Source of the DNA: Candidatus Moranbacteria bacterium UBA4824
GTDB lineage: Bacteria > Patescibacteriota > Minisyncoccia > Moranbacterales > UBA2206
Reading direction: 5' to 3'
Assembly (NCBI GenBank): GCA_002400405.1
Contig: DHFM01000047.1
Coordinates: 1-19,716, forward strand
DNA length: 19,716 bases
A model generated the notes under the pieces. It had not been told where the DNA came from, did not search any database, and saw nothing but the letters and a program-made list of their open reading frames with translations. Positions 1 through 6,693 of this stretch are shown piece after piece. How positions within the stretch are numbered: position 1 is the first letter of the stretch; each line of letters begins with the position of its first letter. The translations under genes and the position numbers were made by a program.

Positions 1-9
1 AAATATCTT

Positions 10-642
10 CTAGTCTAGAGCCTTATTAATATTAGAAATTATTTTTGGCAAAAGATCTAATGGTACAATATTGCCAGCCAAAAAAAACATAATCATTCGC
101 ACAAGAAAATTAAAACCCCTCACATCACCCAGCCAAAAAGTGGCTAGCCCAACTATATAGAAAAATAAAACAAAAATGCTAAAAGCTAAAAAGATTGAAA
201 AAATAAAAAAACCAAGCTTAACAAAATCCAAACCGTCACCGAAAAAGCTAGTGCTGAGTAAAATTATAGGCACCACAATAATAAAAGAAATAAGCAGATT
301 CAAAAAAGACTTTCCCGCCACAATCCAAAGTGTTGACCAAAAATAATTTATTGGCTTTAGGATAAAATTGGTAATATTTCCGAGTCTAATTTCATCGCCA
401 ACTCTCCAAGCGACATCCACTCCTTGGATTACAAATGAAATAATTGCCGAAAGAATATAATAGCTAATAAGCCCGCTCAGCGAATATCCCCCAATTTGAT
501 TTCCCTCCGCATAAATGGCCTTCCAGAGAAAAACAAAAACAAACAGCGAAATTGCCTGCGAAATAATAAGCATAAAAATATGCGAGCGATATATCAACGC
601 TTCAGAAATGGAATTTTTGAAAAATAATAAGTATTTTTTCAT
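10..642 (-). CDS. ABC-2 type transporter permease, C-terminally short
   Basis: This is an integral membrane protein of 210 residues with about five hydrophobic segments. It resembles the ABC-2 permeases (ABC2_membrane_6/DUF990-like) that work with a separate ATPase to export drugs, lipids or polysaccharides. The N-terminus (a basic MKKYLLFFKN stretch, then a long helix) and the late AGNIVPLDLLP segment, which resembles the family's SGxxxPLxxLP motif, support the call. Family members run to about 260 residues and continue after that motif with another helix. Here a TAG stop at 10-12 ends the frame early, so the last helix is missing or lies in another frame beyond the window edge. The start has no Shine-Dalgarno sequence but sits about 19 nt downstream of a predicted transcription start. 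No partner ATPase is visible. The family call is fairly sure; the substrate is unknown. Confidence 0.72.
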   Translation of the reverse strand: MKKYLLFFKNSISEALIYRSHIFMLIISQAISLFVFVFLWKAIYAEGNQIGGYSLSGLISYYILSAIISFVIQGVDVAWRVGDEIRLGNITNFILKPINYFWSTLWIVAGKSFLNLLISFIIVVPIILLSTSFFGDGLDFVKLGFFIFSIFLAFSIFVLFFYIVGLATFWLGDVRGFNFLVRMIMFFLAGNIVPLDLLPKIISNINKALD

Positions 643-667
643 AGAAATATTAGCTTATTTCCTACTA

Positions 668-696
668 AATCTAGCATAATGCAAGAATAAATTCAA
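668..696 (-). promoter_or_regulatory. Sigma70-type promoter for the ABC-2 permease gene
   Basis: Read on the minus strand, TTGAAT (691-696) lies 17 nt upstream of TAGATT (668-673). TGC just before the -10 gives an extended -10 element. The plus-strand 18-mer TACTAAATCTAGCATAAT (663-680) that contains the -10 recurs exactly at 14278-14295, in front of the LD-carboxypeptidase gene. Confidence 0.6.
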
Positions 697-711
697 ATTT
701 TTCACAAGCCC

Positions 712-740
712 TTGACAAAAAACAATTATTGATTTATATT
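712..740 (+). promoter_or_regulatory. Strong promoter of leader/attenuator copy 1
   Basis: TTGACA (712-717) and TATATT (735-740) are separated by exactly 17 nt. The first 14 bases, TTGACAAAAAACAA, are identical to those of the promoter at 14904. The predicted start, near 747, is only about 6 nt before the leader ATG, so the transcript would be almost leaderless. Confidence 0.8.
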
Positions 741-752
741 CTACTTAACGAT

Positions 753-830
753 ATGAAAAATATACAATCTAATCTAATTCAACGACGACGACGCAACCAC
801 TATTTATTGAGGTTGTTTGTTAGCGTTTAA
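753..830 (+). CDS. Leader peptide, copy 1 (25 codons, Arg-rich, ends LRLFVSV)
   Basis: This short frame encodes 25 residues. It begins MKNIQSN, has four consecutive Arg codons (CGA CGA CGA CGC, 783-794), then NHYL, and ends LRLFVSV with TAA. No Shine-Dalgarno sequence precedes it, and the ATG lies about 6 nt from the predicted transcription start. Support comes from a second frame at 14939-15016 that has the same 25-codon length, the same last seven residues and stop, the same promoter, and a terminator directly downstream. The probable role is a cis-acting leader: the position of the ribosome on it would decide between the antiterminator and the terminator (794-888). I do not recognise the peptide from any known leader family. 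Because the shared end is identical in nucleotides as well, selection on peptide and on RNA cannot be separated here. Confidence 0.75.
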   Translation: MKNIQSNLIQRRRRNHYLLRLFVSV

Positions 831-888
831 AAAACTTTTAGAAAATTCATTAAACTTTATCAGACGGCCTCAAGGGCTGTTTTTTTTT
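794..888 (+). promoter_or_regulatory. Transcription attenuator, copy 1
   Basis: Four segments can form mutually exclusive pairs. Segment 1 CAACC (794-798) pairs with GGTTG (811-815). Segment 2 TTGAGG (807-812) pairs perfectly with segment 3 CCTCAA (868-873). Segment 3 also forms the 5' arm and loop of the terminator with segment 4 (874-880). Segment 1 lies just after the Arg codons of the leader, so a ribosome paused there would cover it, free segment 2 for segment 3, and prevent termination. This is the layout of the classic trp/his-type attenuators. The copy at 14969-15067 keeps the same pairings with different bases. Confidence 0.72.
864..888 (+). terminator. Intrinsic terminator of attenuator copy 1
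   Basis: ACGGCC (864-869) pairs with GGGCTGT (874-880) around a TCAA loop, with one G-U pair in the stem. A run of nine T (880-888) follows at once. It stands between the leader peptide and the structural genes. Confidence 0.82.
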
Positions 889-894
889 GCACCT

Positions 895-950
895 GCTTTC
901 AAAACTGAAAGCGCGAGACCGTCAAAAAGTTCTTTAACAATTCAGGAGAA
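895..950 (+). promoter_or_regulatory. Post-terminator hairpin and boxA-like motif, copy 1
   Basis: GCTTTC (895-900) pairs with GAAAGC (907-912). It is followed by AGTTCTTTAACAATTC (928-943), which resembles the boxA antitermination element of rRNA leaders (TGCTCTTTAACA). Then comes an AGGAG at 944-948 without a usable start codon behind it. Copy 2 has a different 6-bp hairpin at the same place and the same AGTTCTTTAA. Conservation between the copies is visible; the boxA role is inferred. Confidence 0.45.
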
Positions 951-1018
951 ATCAATAGAAACTTATTTCTTGTAAATATAACTAGACGAAACATAAACCA
1001 AAAAGGGAGGAAATAATC

Positions 1019-2704
1019 ATGGAGAAAAAATCGAGTATACAAAGCACAAAAAAGTTACAAGCTTTAAAAAATGAGGACAAAAAATATCCCTTTCGTAATG
1101 AAGACCTCTGGGCTCTTCAACACTTAAATCTCGACCCAAAAGAGAAAAAAATGGCCTGGGATAAATTTATTAAAGATTTGTATAAAACTTTTCACTGGGC
1201 TTTTTCTGGCAAAATTAAGATCATAAATTACGATCTCGAGAAAATGAAAAAAAGAATCCTGAAAAAAACAAAAGGATTCAAAACAATTTCCCTCGACCCA
1301 TGCGTTCAGGGAGATTATAATTTGTACATTTCTCGTGTGTTTTTGCCAGGAGGAAAAAAAGATGTTGGAATAATGGGACGCCCAGGATTTGGCTCCATTG
1401 AACAACAGCTTCGTCAGATACCCCCAAGAAACTATATCGTCATGGAAGATGATATTTTTTCCGGAGGAACTATTGTTAGAATATTGGAGATATTCAAAAG
1501 CAATGGGATAAATGTTTTGGAAATATTGACTGGCATTCAAGTTGGCAAACCAACTTCAGTTAATATTCCAATATCTTCACTGGAAAAATACTCTTCCGAT
1601 GAGGTTATTGATCTTAACGACCCGCGTGATTTTCTCGCAGGATCGTTTGGCGGTGGATTAGTCATTCAATATCCTGATGGATTAGTCCGCGCGCCGTATG
1701 TTCTGCCCTTCGTGGATACACATGCGCGCTCTAGTATTCCAAAAGAAAAAGTTCTTGAGTTCTCAAAAAAAATCTGGGAACTCAACATAGCGTTTTGGCA
1801 AAATTTTCCCCACATTGAAGTTAACGACGGTGAAAAATATTTTGCTAAGATGCTTGCAAAAATTGGATATTCAGGAAAAGAGAAAATAATCGATGTCTGC
1901 AAGGACATGCTTCGATTATTAAACTTTCCGGATGAACCACCTAAAACGAAAACAGAAAAAGGTATTATTTTTATCGATTTGAATGACACCTTGATCGATA
2001 ATGATAATAAATTAACCTTATCCGTGGATAAATTAAAAACCGTAATCTTAAAAGCCCAAGAAAAAAGTTGGGGAATCGGACTCTGCTCTGATTCTCCGGA
2101 AGAGCCTTTGAAAAATTGGGCACAGGATCACGGAATAGACGGGCCCGTTATTTTTGAAAACGGGCAGTCCGTTTCACAAGAAAAACTTGATACTGACAAT
2201 ATCAAGAAAATAATTGAGGCTTGGGCAAAGGATAATGAAGTTGAAATTTTGCCTGAAGCTCTCGCGCCAGAGTTCGGCGGAAAAATTCTCGGTAGTGGAG
2301 TTGCTATCGGATTAGGCAGAAATTTTTCAGTTTCAATCTTTTGTCAAAAAAATAATTTACCTGATTTATTGTTAAGTGAAAAATTAGGGAGTTATTTAAA
2401 AGATAAACTGAAAAATATTAGTGTTGACATTTCTCCTGAATATGGGTTCATTGGAATTCATAGTAGCGACTATCGCCAGATGAAAGGCAAAGCCCTTCGC
2501 GCAATCGGTTGGGCGCTGTACAGAGAAAACAAGGCGTGCTGGATGCTTGGAAATTCTATTTCCGATGCCACCCAAGCACCAGCCCTTTGTGGATTTGGAG
2601 CGGTCGCAAACGCTTCAGATCTTGCCAAAAACATGGCTGATATTATTGCAAAAGGTTCTTTCACGGAGGGTGTAATTGAACTGATTGAAAATATTATCGG
2701 CTAA
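1019..2704 (+). CDS. Phosphoribosyltransferase-like / HAD-like fusion protein
   Basis: The protein has 561 residues and two parts. The N-terminal part (about 90-240) carries VMEDDIFSGGTI at 141-152, a type I phosphoribosyltransferase PRPP-binding loop (two acidic residues, then SGGT). The C-terminal part (about 314-561) is a Cof-like HAD domain with FIDLNDTL (motif I), Ser357 (motif II), Lys489 or Lys491 (motif III), GNSISD 511-516 (motif IV) and a cap region between them. Motif I usually reads DxDxT and motif IV GDSxxD; here Asn322 and Asn512 replace Asp. The phosphatase activity may therefore be altered. AGGGAGG upstream gives a good ribosome site for this ATG. The gene is the first structural gene behind attenuator copy 1 and precedes a nucleoside hydrolase, so a role in nucleobase or nucleotide salvage is plausible. 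The exact substrate is unknown. Confidence 0.7.
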   Translation: MEKKSSIQSTKKLQALKNEDKKYPFRNEDLWALQHLNLDPKEKKMAWDKFIKDLYKTFHWAFSGKIKIINYDLEKMKKRILKKTKGFKTISLDPCVQGDYNLYISRVFLPGGKKDVGIMGRPGFGSIEQQLRQIPPRNYIVMEDDIFSGGTIVRILEIFKSNGINVLEILTGIQVGKPTSVNIPISSLEKYSSDEVIDLNDPRDFLAGSFGGGLVIQYPDGLVRAPYVLPFVDTHARSSIPKEKVLEFSKKIWELNIAFWQNFPHIEVNDGEKYFAKMLAKIGYSGKEKIIDVCKDMLRLLNFPDEPPKTKTEKGIIFIDLNDTLIDNDNKLTLSVDKLKTVILKAQEKSWGIGLCSDSPEEPLKNWAQDHGIDGPVIFENGQSVSQEKLDTDNIKKIIEAWAKDNEVEILPEALAPEFGGKILGSGVAIGLGRNFSVSIFCQKNNLPDLLLSEKLGSYLKDKLKNISVDISPEYGFIGIHSSDYRQMKGKALRAIGWALYRENKACWMLGNSISDATQAPALCGFGAVANASDLAKNMADIIAKGSFTEGVIELIENIIG

Positions 2705-2705
2705 T

Positions 2706-2741
2706 AAAGGGGGATGGTATATCTAATATACTGTCCCCTTT
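2706..2741 (+). other. Intercistronic hairpin between the fusion gene and the nucleoside hydrolase
   Basis: AAAGGGG (2706-2712) pairs with CCCCTTT (2735-2741). An inner stem, GTATAT (2717-2722) with ATATAC (2726-2731), caps it. It starts one base after the stop codon. No T-run follows, so it looks more like an RNA-stability or processing stem than a terminator. Confidence 0.5.
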
Positions 2742-2791
2742 CTCAAAAAAATAATCAGTTTTTGAAATATTAAAAAACTAAATTAAAAAAT

Positions 2792-3688
2792 ATGAAAAAA
2801 ATAATAGACTACACAATAATTTCTGATCCGGGAGTTGATGACATCTTGGCGCTTTTACTTTTGAAAAAATTGTCTCCTGCATCAAAAAACACTTTGATTT
2901 CAACTTTTGGCAATGTCCCGGAAAAATATACCGCAGAAAATGCCAAAGAATTTATCCAAAATTTTGCACCTGATTGGAATTTTATATCCGGCTCAAAATC
3001 ACCCATGAAACCTCTGAAATATCCTTGGCCGACATATTTCCATGGTTCTGATGGAATCTGGAATACTCATTCAAAAAACTTTCTCGCTTCAAAAGAAAAA
3101 ATTAAACACCTGGAAAAATATCCAAAAAATTCTCAAATCATTTCACTTGGTCCAACGACAGATGTTTTCAAATTAAGTCAGCAAATTAAGATAAAAAATC
3201 TTACCCTTATGGGCGGAGCTTTTAATGTTTCCGGCAATGAAACTGCCTACGCCGAAACAAACATCGCTTTTGATCCTGATGCTACTTCTAAGATTTTCAA
3301 TTCTCTTGGAAAAACGAATGTAAAAATAGTTCCTCTAGATGTGACCAAAAAAGTTTTTTGGAATTTTGAAAAAATAGAAAAAATTCCAGAATTCAATGAA
3401 TCATACAAATGGGTGAAAAACATTCTTCTGGCTTGGTTTGAAAATTACGGGTTGAAAAATGATATGTCTTTTGATTTGCATGACCCACTAGCAATTTATG
3501 CGATGTTTTTTCCTGATGATTTAGTATGGGAGAAAGCTAGCGTTGAGATAATAACCAATGGAGAAAAAAGAGGTCAAACAAAAAAAATTCAAAATAAACT
3601 TGGCAATTGCGAAATTGCAATTGGACTCAAAAAAGATGGCACTAAAATCGCTGATGATATTTTTGATATATTATTCAATACTCAATAA
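2792..3688 (+). CDS. Inosine-uridine type nucleoside N-ribohydrolase
   Basis: Members of this family hydrolyse the N-glycosidic bond of nucleosides to a free base and ribose, in the cytoplasm. The 298-residue length is typical. The calcium and ribose binding signature appears as SDPGVDD (11-17), keeping the DxxxDD aspartates. Further family blocks are TFGN, SLGPTTD, LMGGAF followed by NIAFDPDA, and LHDPLA near the C-terminus with its His-Asp pair. It follows the phosphoribosyltransferase-HAD gene after an 87-nt gap containing a hairpin. No Shine-Dalgarno sequence precedes the ATG, and no clear promoter of its own is seen. The pairing suggests base/ribose recycling: the hydrolase frees a base that a phosphoribosyltransferase could reuse. 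Nucleoside specificity cannot be read from the sequence. Confidence 0.85.
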   Translation: MKKIIDYTIISDPGVDDILALLLLKKLSPASKNTLISTFGNVPEKYTAENAKEFIQNFAPDWNFISGSKSPMKPLKYPWPTYFHGSDGIWNTHSKNFLASKEKIKHLEKYPKNSQIISLGPTTDVFKLSQQIKIKNLTLMGGAFNVSGNETAYAETNIAFDPDATSKIFNSLGKTNVKIVPLDVTKKVFWNFEKIEKIPEFNESYKWVKNILLAWFENYGLKNDMSFDLHDPLAIYAMFFPDDLVWEKASVEIITNGEKRGQTKKIQNKLGNCEIAIGLKKDGTKIADDIFDILFNTQ

Positions 3689-3699
3689 TTTCAAATTTA

Positions 3700-3732
3700 A
3701 AAGGGCGGATGAATGATACCATCGCGCCCTTT
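3700..3732. terminator. Bidirectional terminator between convergent genes
   Basis: AAAGGGCG plus GATG pairs with CATC plus CGCCCTTT, with a single bulged G. A TTTT run follows on the minus strand and gtctttt on the plus strand. It lies between the stop of the nucleoside hydrolase and the stop of hisG, which face each other. Confidence 0.75.
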
Positions 3733-3737
3733 GTCTT

Positions 3738-4592
3738 TTACAGAGAAATATTCAGGTTTTGCACCAGAATATTTCTGCCTCCAACTTTTTTGATTGCGAT
3801 TATTGAATCCGTAATCGCCTCCTTAGTAATAACGGTTTCAATCGCAATTGAACCATCTGCCAAATCATTAATGGTTGGCGATTCCATAGCTGGCAAAATT
3901 TCAATCAACTGATCCTTGTCTTTTGAATCTGCATTGAATTTCACCAGCTGATACATTTCCGCTTCCAAAGCACCTTTTAGCATTTGACCAAAAATTTCAA
4001 ATTCTTGACTTTCTTTTCGCACGGCGAAAATTACCGGAGTAGTCAAAATAACTTTCACAATCTTAAGATTGTTGTCCCTAAGGCTTTTTCCGCTTTCAAC
4101 CACGCCAACGCCGTATCGGAAGCCAAACTCCTCCATAGCAACTTTGATTTCTGTTGAACCGGTAGAAAAAAATACCTGCGCTTTTTTGAAAATAGTTCTC
4201 GCCAATTCCATATATTCTGATGAGACTAAGATTTCTTCTGAATCAACTATTTCATCTAAATCATTTTCGCGACAGAAAACCACGACTCGAGCCGGCAATC
4301 TAGATTTCTTGGAAAAGTTAAGCTCTATTATTATACAAAGCTCTTTTTCCAAACCACTTTCGAGGCACATATCAAGCCCTGTGATGATGCCATCCACGAT
4401 TCCGTTTTTGAGCGCTAATGGCAAATCATTTGGTCGCATAATTATCGCGCGAGAAAAAATATCGCTTCCTCTAATTTCCGCCATAAAATTGCGCCCATTG
4501 GCTACCACTTCGATTCCTACTTTTCGAAGCAAAGCTACCGTGGAATCGAAAAGTGAACCAGAAGGAACTCCTAAAGTCAGATTTTTTTTCAT
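3738..4592 (-). CDS. hisG: ATP phosphoribosyltransferase, long form
   Basis: HisG joins ATP and PRPP to phosphoribosyl-ATP, the first step of histidine synthesis. The 284 residues include the catalytic two-lobed domain (LGVPSGSL at 7-14, IVDGIITGLDM at 65-75) and a C-terminal ACT-like regulatory domain (about 205-284, with LPAMESPTINDL). This marks the long, allosterically inhibited form. The PRPP loop reads GVVESGKSL (163-171), where many relatives have a DxVxTGxT pattern, so the leading Asp is replaced by Gly. AAGGAG lies at a good distance from the ATG. hisI ends 29 nt upstream, so the two probably form one operon. No other his gene is in the window; in particular HisE, which acts between HisG and HisI, is absent here. 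The family call is secure; a strictly histidine-making role is less certain. Confidence 0.88.
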   Translation of the reverse strand: MKKNLTLGVPSGSLFDSTVALLRKVGIEVVANGRNFMAEIRGSDIFSRAIIMRPNDLPLALKNGIVDGIITGLDMCLESGLEKELCIIIELNFSKKSRLPARVVVFCRENDLDEIVDSEEILVSSEYMELARTIFKKAQVFFSTGSTEIKVAMEEFGFRYGVGVVESGKSLRDNNLKIVKVILTTPVIFAVRKESQEFEIFGQMLKGALEAEMYQLVKFNADSKDKDQLIEILPAMESPTINDLADGSIAIETVITKEAITDSIIAIKKVGGRNILVQNLNISL

Positions 4593-4621
4593 TTTTTTTC
4601 TCCTTAATTTTTAGGTTTATT

Positions 4622-5020
4622 TTACTCCAGCAACAATTTGCTAAAGCACGTTGGTTTTGAAATGCCATTTTCGTCCTTTTCATGACATACGCCTGCTCCA
4701 ATTGGAATAACTTGGATTAATAATTGATCGTTATTGCAATTCAGAAAAATCTTGACGACTTGAAGTCTGTCGCCACTTGTTTCTCCCTTGAGCCAGCGGG
4801 TCTTTCTGGATTTACTGTAAAGAACAACAAAACCAGTTTTCAATGTTTCTTCGAAATTTTGCTGATTCATAGAAGCTCCATAAAGCACTTGACCATTGAG
4901 ATTATTTTGCAAAATCACATCGATCAAATCCGGCGCTTTTGTTCCATCTCGATGAATGGCTCTGCCGAAACTAACCTTGTTCAAAATTTCACTATTAATC
5001 ATTGATTTGTTGATTTCCAT
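4622..5020 (-). CDS. hisI: Phosphoribosyl-AMP cyclohydrolase (HisI-like), divergent metal sites
   Basis: HisI opens the purine ring of phosphoribosyl-AMP in histidine synthesis. The 132-residue protein shows the family core MNQQNFEETLKTG (51-63), SKSRKTRWLKGETSG (69-83) and three Cys. There is no fused HisE domain. Two things are unusual. The usual DCDxD metal site reads NCNND (94-98), so two of three Asp are Asn. The final zinc loop has 12 residues between Cys112 and Cys125 where about six are normal. Cys95, Cys112 and Cys125 themselves are kept. An AAGGAG precedes the start. The gene lies between a terminator (5072-5104) and hisG, which follows after 29 nt. It may be a normal but divergent HisI, or an enzyme acting on a related nucleotide. 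Confidence 0.8.
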   Translation of the reverse strand: MEINKSMINSEILNKVSFGRAIHRDGTKAPDLIDVILQNNLNGQVLYGASMNQQNFEETLKTGFVVLYSKSRKTRWLKGETSGDRLQVVKIFLNCNNDQLLIQVIPIGAGVCHEKDENGISKPTCFSKLLLE

Positions 5021-5071
5021 CTTCTTCTCCTTTATTCGATTTTTAATGTACTAATATCAAGAGGCATAAAT

Positions 5072-5104
5072 AAAAAAACCTCTTCCTATCCCAGAAAGAG
5101 GTTT
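5072..5104 (-). terminator. Intrinsic terminator of the TrpR-like gene
   Basis: AAACCTCTT and AAGAGGTTT form a 9-bp stem (5076-5084 with 5096-5104), with seven T following on the minus strand. Another AAGAGG (plus-strand sense) at 5059-5064 could pair with the same arm, but it would be transcribed only after the T-run. It is therefore unlikely to control termination. Confidence 0.8.
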
Positions 5105-5126
5105 GTAAAGATAAATAAATAAAAAT

Positions 5127-5453
5127 CTAAATCAACCGCTTTCTAGAACTAGAAGAGGTTTTGTGATGATTTTTAGAAATTCTTTTTAGCATTAAGCCAT
5201 ATCCACCTGTGCCTGCTTGCAACCATTTAGAAATTCGCGCCACGGTGGTTGAACTAAGACCAGTTTCTTTTTCTATTTCAGAATAAGTTTTTTTCGCGTC
5301 CAACATTCGCACCGCTTTCCAACGATTACCCAATTCCAAAATTTCCTTTTCCGTCAAAAGGTCACGCAAAAACATCTTGGCTTCTTGCTTGTTTTCCAGC
5401 GCCAAAATAGCTTGCATCAAATCTTCAGTTTTGCTATCATTTAACTTTTTCAT
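5127..5453 (-). CDS. TrpR-like regulator, YerC/YecD family
   Basis: The protein has 108 residues and is all-helical, with the TrpR-type helix-turn-helix. LLTEKEILELGNRW (about 32-45) leads into YSEIEKETGLSSTTVARISKWL (about 57-78), followed by the GTGGYG turn typical of the YerC/YecD branch of the Trp repressor superfamily. Such proteins are cytoplasmic DNA-binding repressors; ligands for this branch are poorly known. The gene has its own promoter with a palindrome over the start site (5475-5519), which suggests autoregulation, and its own terminator. It lies directly upstream of hisI-hisG, so those genes are candidate targets; this is inference. The basic Ser/Lys-rich tail (about 92-108) is extra. 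No Shine-Dalgarno sequence is present. Confidence 0.85.
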   Translation of the reverse strand: MKKLNDSKTEDLMQAILALENKQEAKMFLRDLLTEKEILELGNRWKAVRMLDAKKTYSEIEKETGLSSTTVARISKWLQAGTGGYGLMLKRISKNHHKTSSSSRKRLI

Positions 5454-5474
5454 ATTGCTTTACTTTAAATAAAC

Positions 5475-5519
5475 TACTTTACTTAGATAAAGTATAGCAA
5501 GTATAAGAAATATTGTCAA
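5475..5519 (-). promoter_or_regulatory. Promoter and candidate operator of the TrpR-like gene
   Basis: On the minus strand, TTGACA (5514-5519) and TATACT (5491-5496) are 17 nt apart. A perfect inverted repeat, TACTTTA-N6-TAAAGTA (5475-5494), overlaps the -10 and the start site. A further TACTTTA half-site lies at 5461-5467, in phase at 14 nt. This is a good place for a repressor to bind. Confidence 0.7.
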
Positions 5520-5537
5520 GGAAAATTTTGACTTAGG

Positions 5538-6620
5538 TTATCTCTTCATTTTTAGCCTGCTTTCTTTTTTATGTCTGTCGATTGCTAGACCTATTAGGTT
5601 GTTTATCAGTTTAGCATAGGCGATACCACTTTCTTCTAATAATTTTGGATACATACTCACTGAGGTGAATCCTGGAATGGTGTTGATTTCATTGACAAAT
5701 ATTTCATCTTTTTCTGTCAGAAAAAAATCAACTCGACCCATTCCCTCACAACAAAGAATTTCAAAAGTTCTGATGGCTAAGGCTTGAATTTTTTTGACCA
5801 AAGACTTGCTAATGTTAGCCGGGATTAGCATCTTTGCTCCATTTTCATCCAAATATTTTGCTTCATAAGAATAGAAATCATGCGTTGGAATTATCTCCCC
5901 CGGCACTGAAGCAATCAATTTTTCATTACCTAAAATCGAACATTCAATTTCCTTGCCTTTGATATATTCTTCAATAACTATTTTACTATCAAAAGCAAAA
6001 GCATTTTTTATCGCTATGCTAAATTCGTTTTTATTCTTAACTTTACTGATACCCACCGATGAACCAAGATTTGCTGGTTTAACAAAAAACGGCAATCCCA
6101 AATTTCTTTTTATTTTTTCAAAAGAAATATTATCTTTTTCCATTTCCTTATACACTAAAAATTTTGCCACCGGCATACCCGCTTCTTTGAGCAGTCTCTT
6201 GGAGACATCCTTATCCATACCAATTGCCGAACCTAAAACACTTGGACCGACGAAAGGAACATTATACATCTTAAGTAGTCCCTGAATCGTTCCGTCTTCG
6301 CCAAAAGGCCCGTGTAAAATCGGAAAAACCACATCAACTTTTTTGTTATCCTTGCCAATTTTTAGAAAAAATTTATTATCCTTTGCAAATGGGATAACCT
6401 CCTGCAAAGCTGATTTTTTTTGAGAAAATATTTTATCCTCCAACAATTCTTTTTCGTTAGCCAAAAACCAATCACCTTTTTTATCAATCCAAACTAAAGC
6501 AATATTATATGCTTTTCTATCAATCGCTTTGACGATATTTCTCGCTGATATAACTGAAACTTCATGCTCTGCTGATTTTCCCCCAAAAATTAAGGCCAGC
6601 TCGATTTTATTTTTTTTCAT
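5538..6620 (-). CDS. ddl: D-alanine--D-alanine ligase
   Basis: Ddl joins two D-alanines with ATP to make the dipeptide end of peptidoglycan precursors. The 360-residue protein has the family start IFGGKSAEHEVSVISA (11-26), the central ATP-grasp part (HGPFGEDGTIQG, then PFFVKPANLGSSVGISK) and the C-terminal metal site NEINTIPGFT. The omega-loop motif FYSYEAKY contains the Tyr typical of D-Ala-D-Ala ligases rather than the His of D-Ala-D-lactate enzymes, so it should give a vancomycin-sensitive type of wall precursor. It has its own promoter, which overlaps the end of cysK. No Shine-Dalgarno sequence is seen. Its presence shows that the organism makes or remodels peptidoglycan, which agrees with the LD-carboxypeptidase farther on. 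Confidence 0.93.
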   Translation of the reverse strand: MKKNKIELALIFGGKSAEHEVSVISARNIVKAIDRKAYNIALVWIDKKGDWFLANEKELLEDKIFSQKKSALQEVIPFAKDNKFFLKIGKDNKKVDVVFPILHGPFGEDGTIQGLLKMYNVPFVGPSVLGSAIGMDKDVSKRLLKEAGMPVAKFLVYKEMEKDNISFEKIKRNLGLPFFVKPANLGSSVGISKVKNKNEFSIAIKNAFAFDSKIVIEEYIKGKEIECSILGNEKLIASVPGEIIPTHDFYSYEAKYLDENGAKMLIPANISKSLVKKIQALAIRTFEILCCEGMGRVDFFLTEKDEIFVNEINTIPGFTSVSMYPKLLEESGIAYAKLINNLIGLAIDRHKKESRLKMKR

Positions 6621-6664
6621 AATAGTTTAAAGTTAGTTAATTATTTAGAAATTTCCCCTATTTA

Positions 6665-6693
6665 AGTATAGCATTAAATAGCCTAAATTTTAA
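6665..6693 (-). promoter_or_regulatory. Promoter of ddl (extended -10)
   Basis: Minus strand: TTAAAA (6688-6693), 17 nt, then TATACT (6665-6670) preceded by TGC, giving an extended -10. It overlaps the stop codon of cysK. Confidence 0.55.

Noticed and set aside
753..950. T-box or classic riboswitch upstream of the PRTase-HAD gene
   Set aside because: No T-box sequence or specifier loop is seen, and a translated leader with alternative stems explains the region better.
4069..4614. Long plus-strand open frame opposite hisG
   Set aside because: It is the antisense shadow of hisG, with no ribosome site and no recognisable domain.
5059..5104. Attenuator between the TrpR-like gene and hisI
   Set aside because: A third complementary segment exists, but it is transcribed after the T-run, so it could not stop termination in time.
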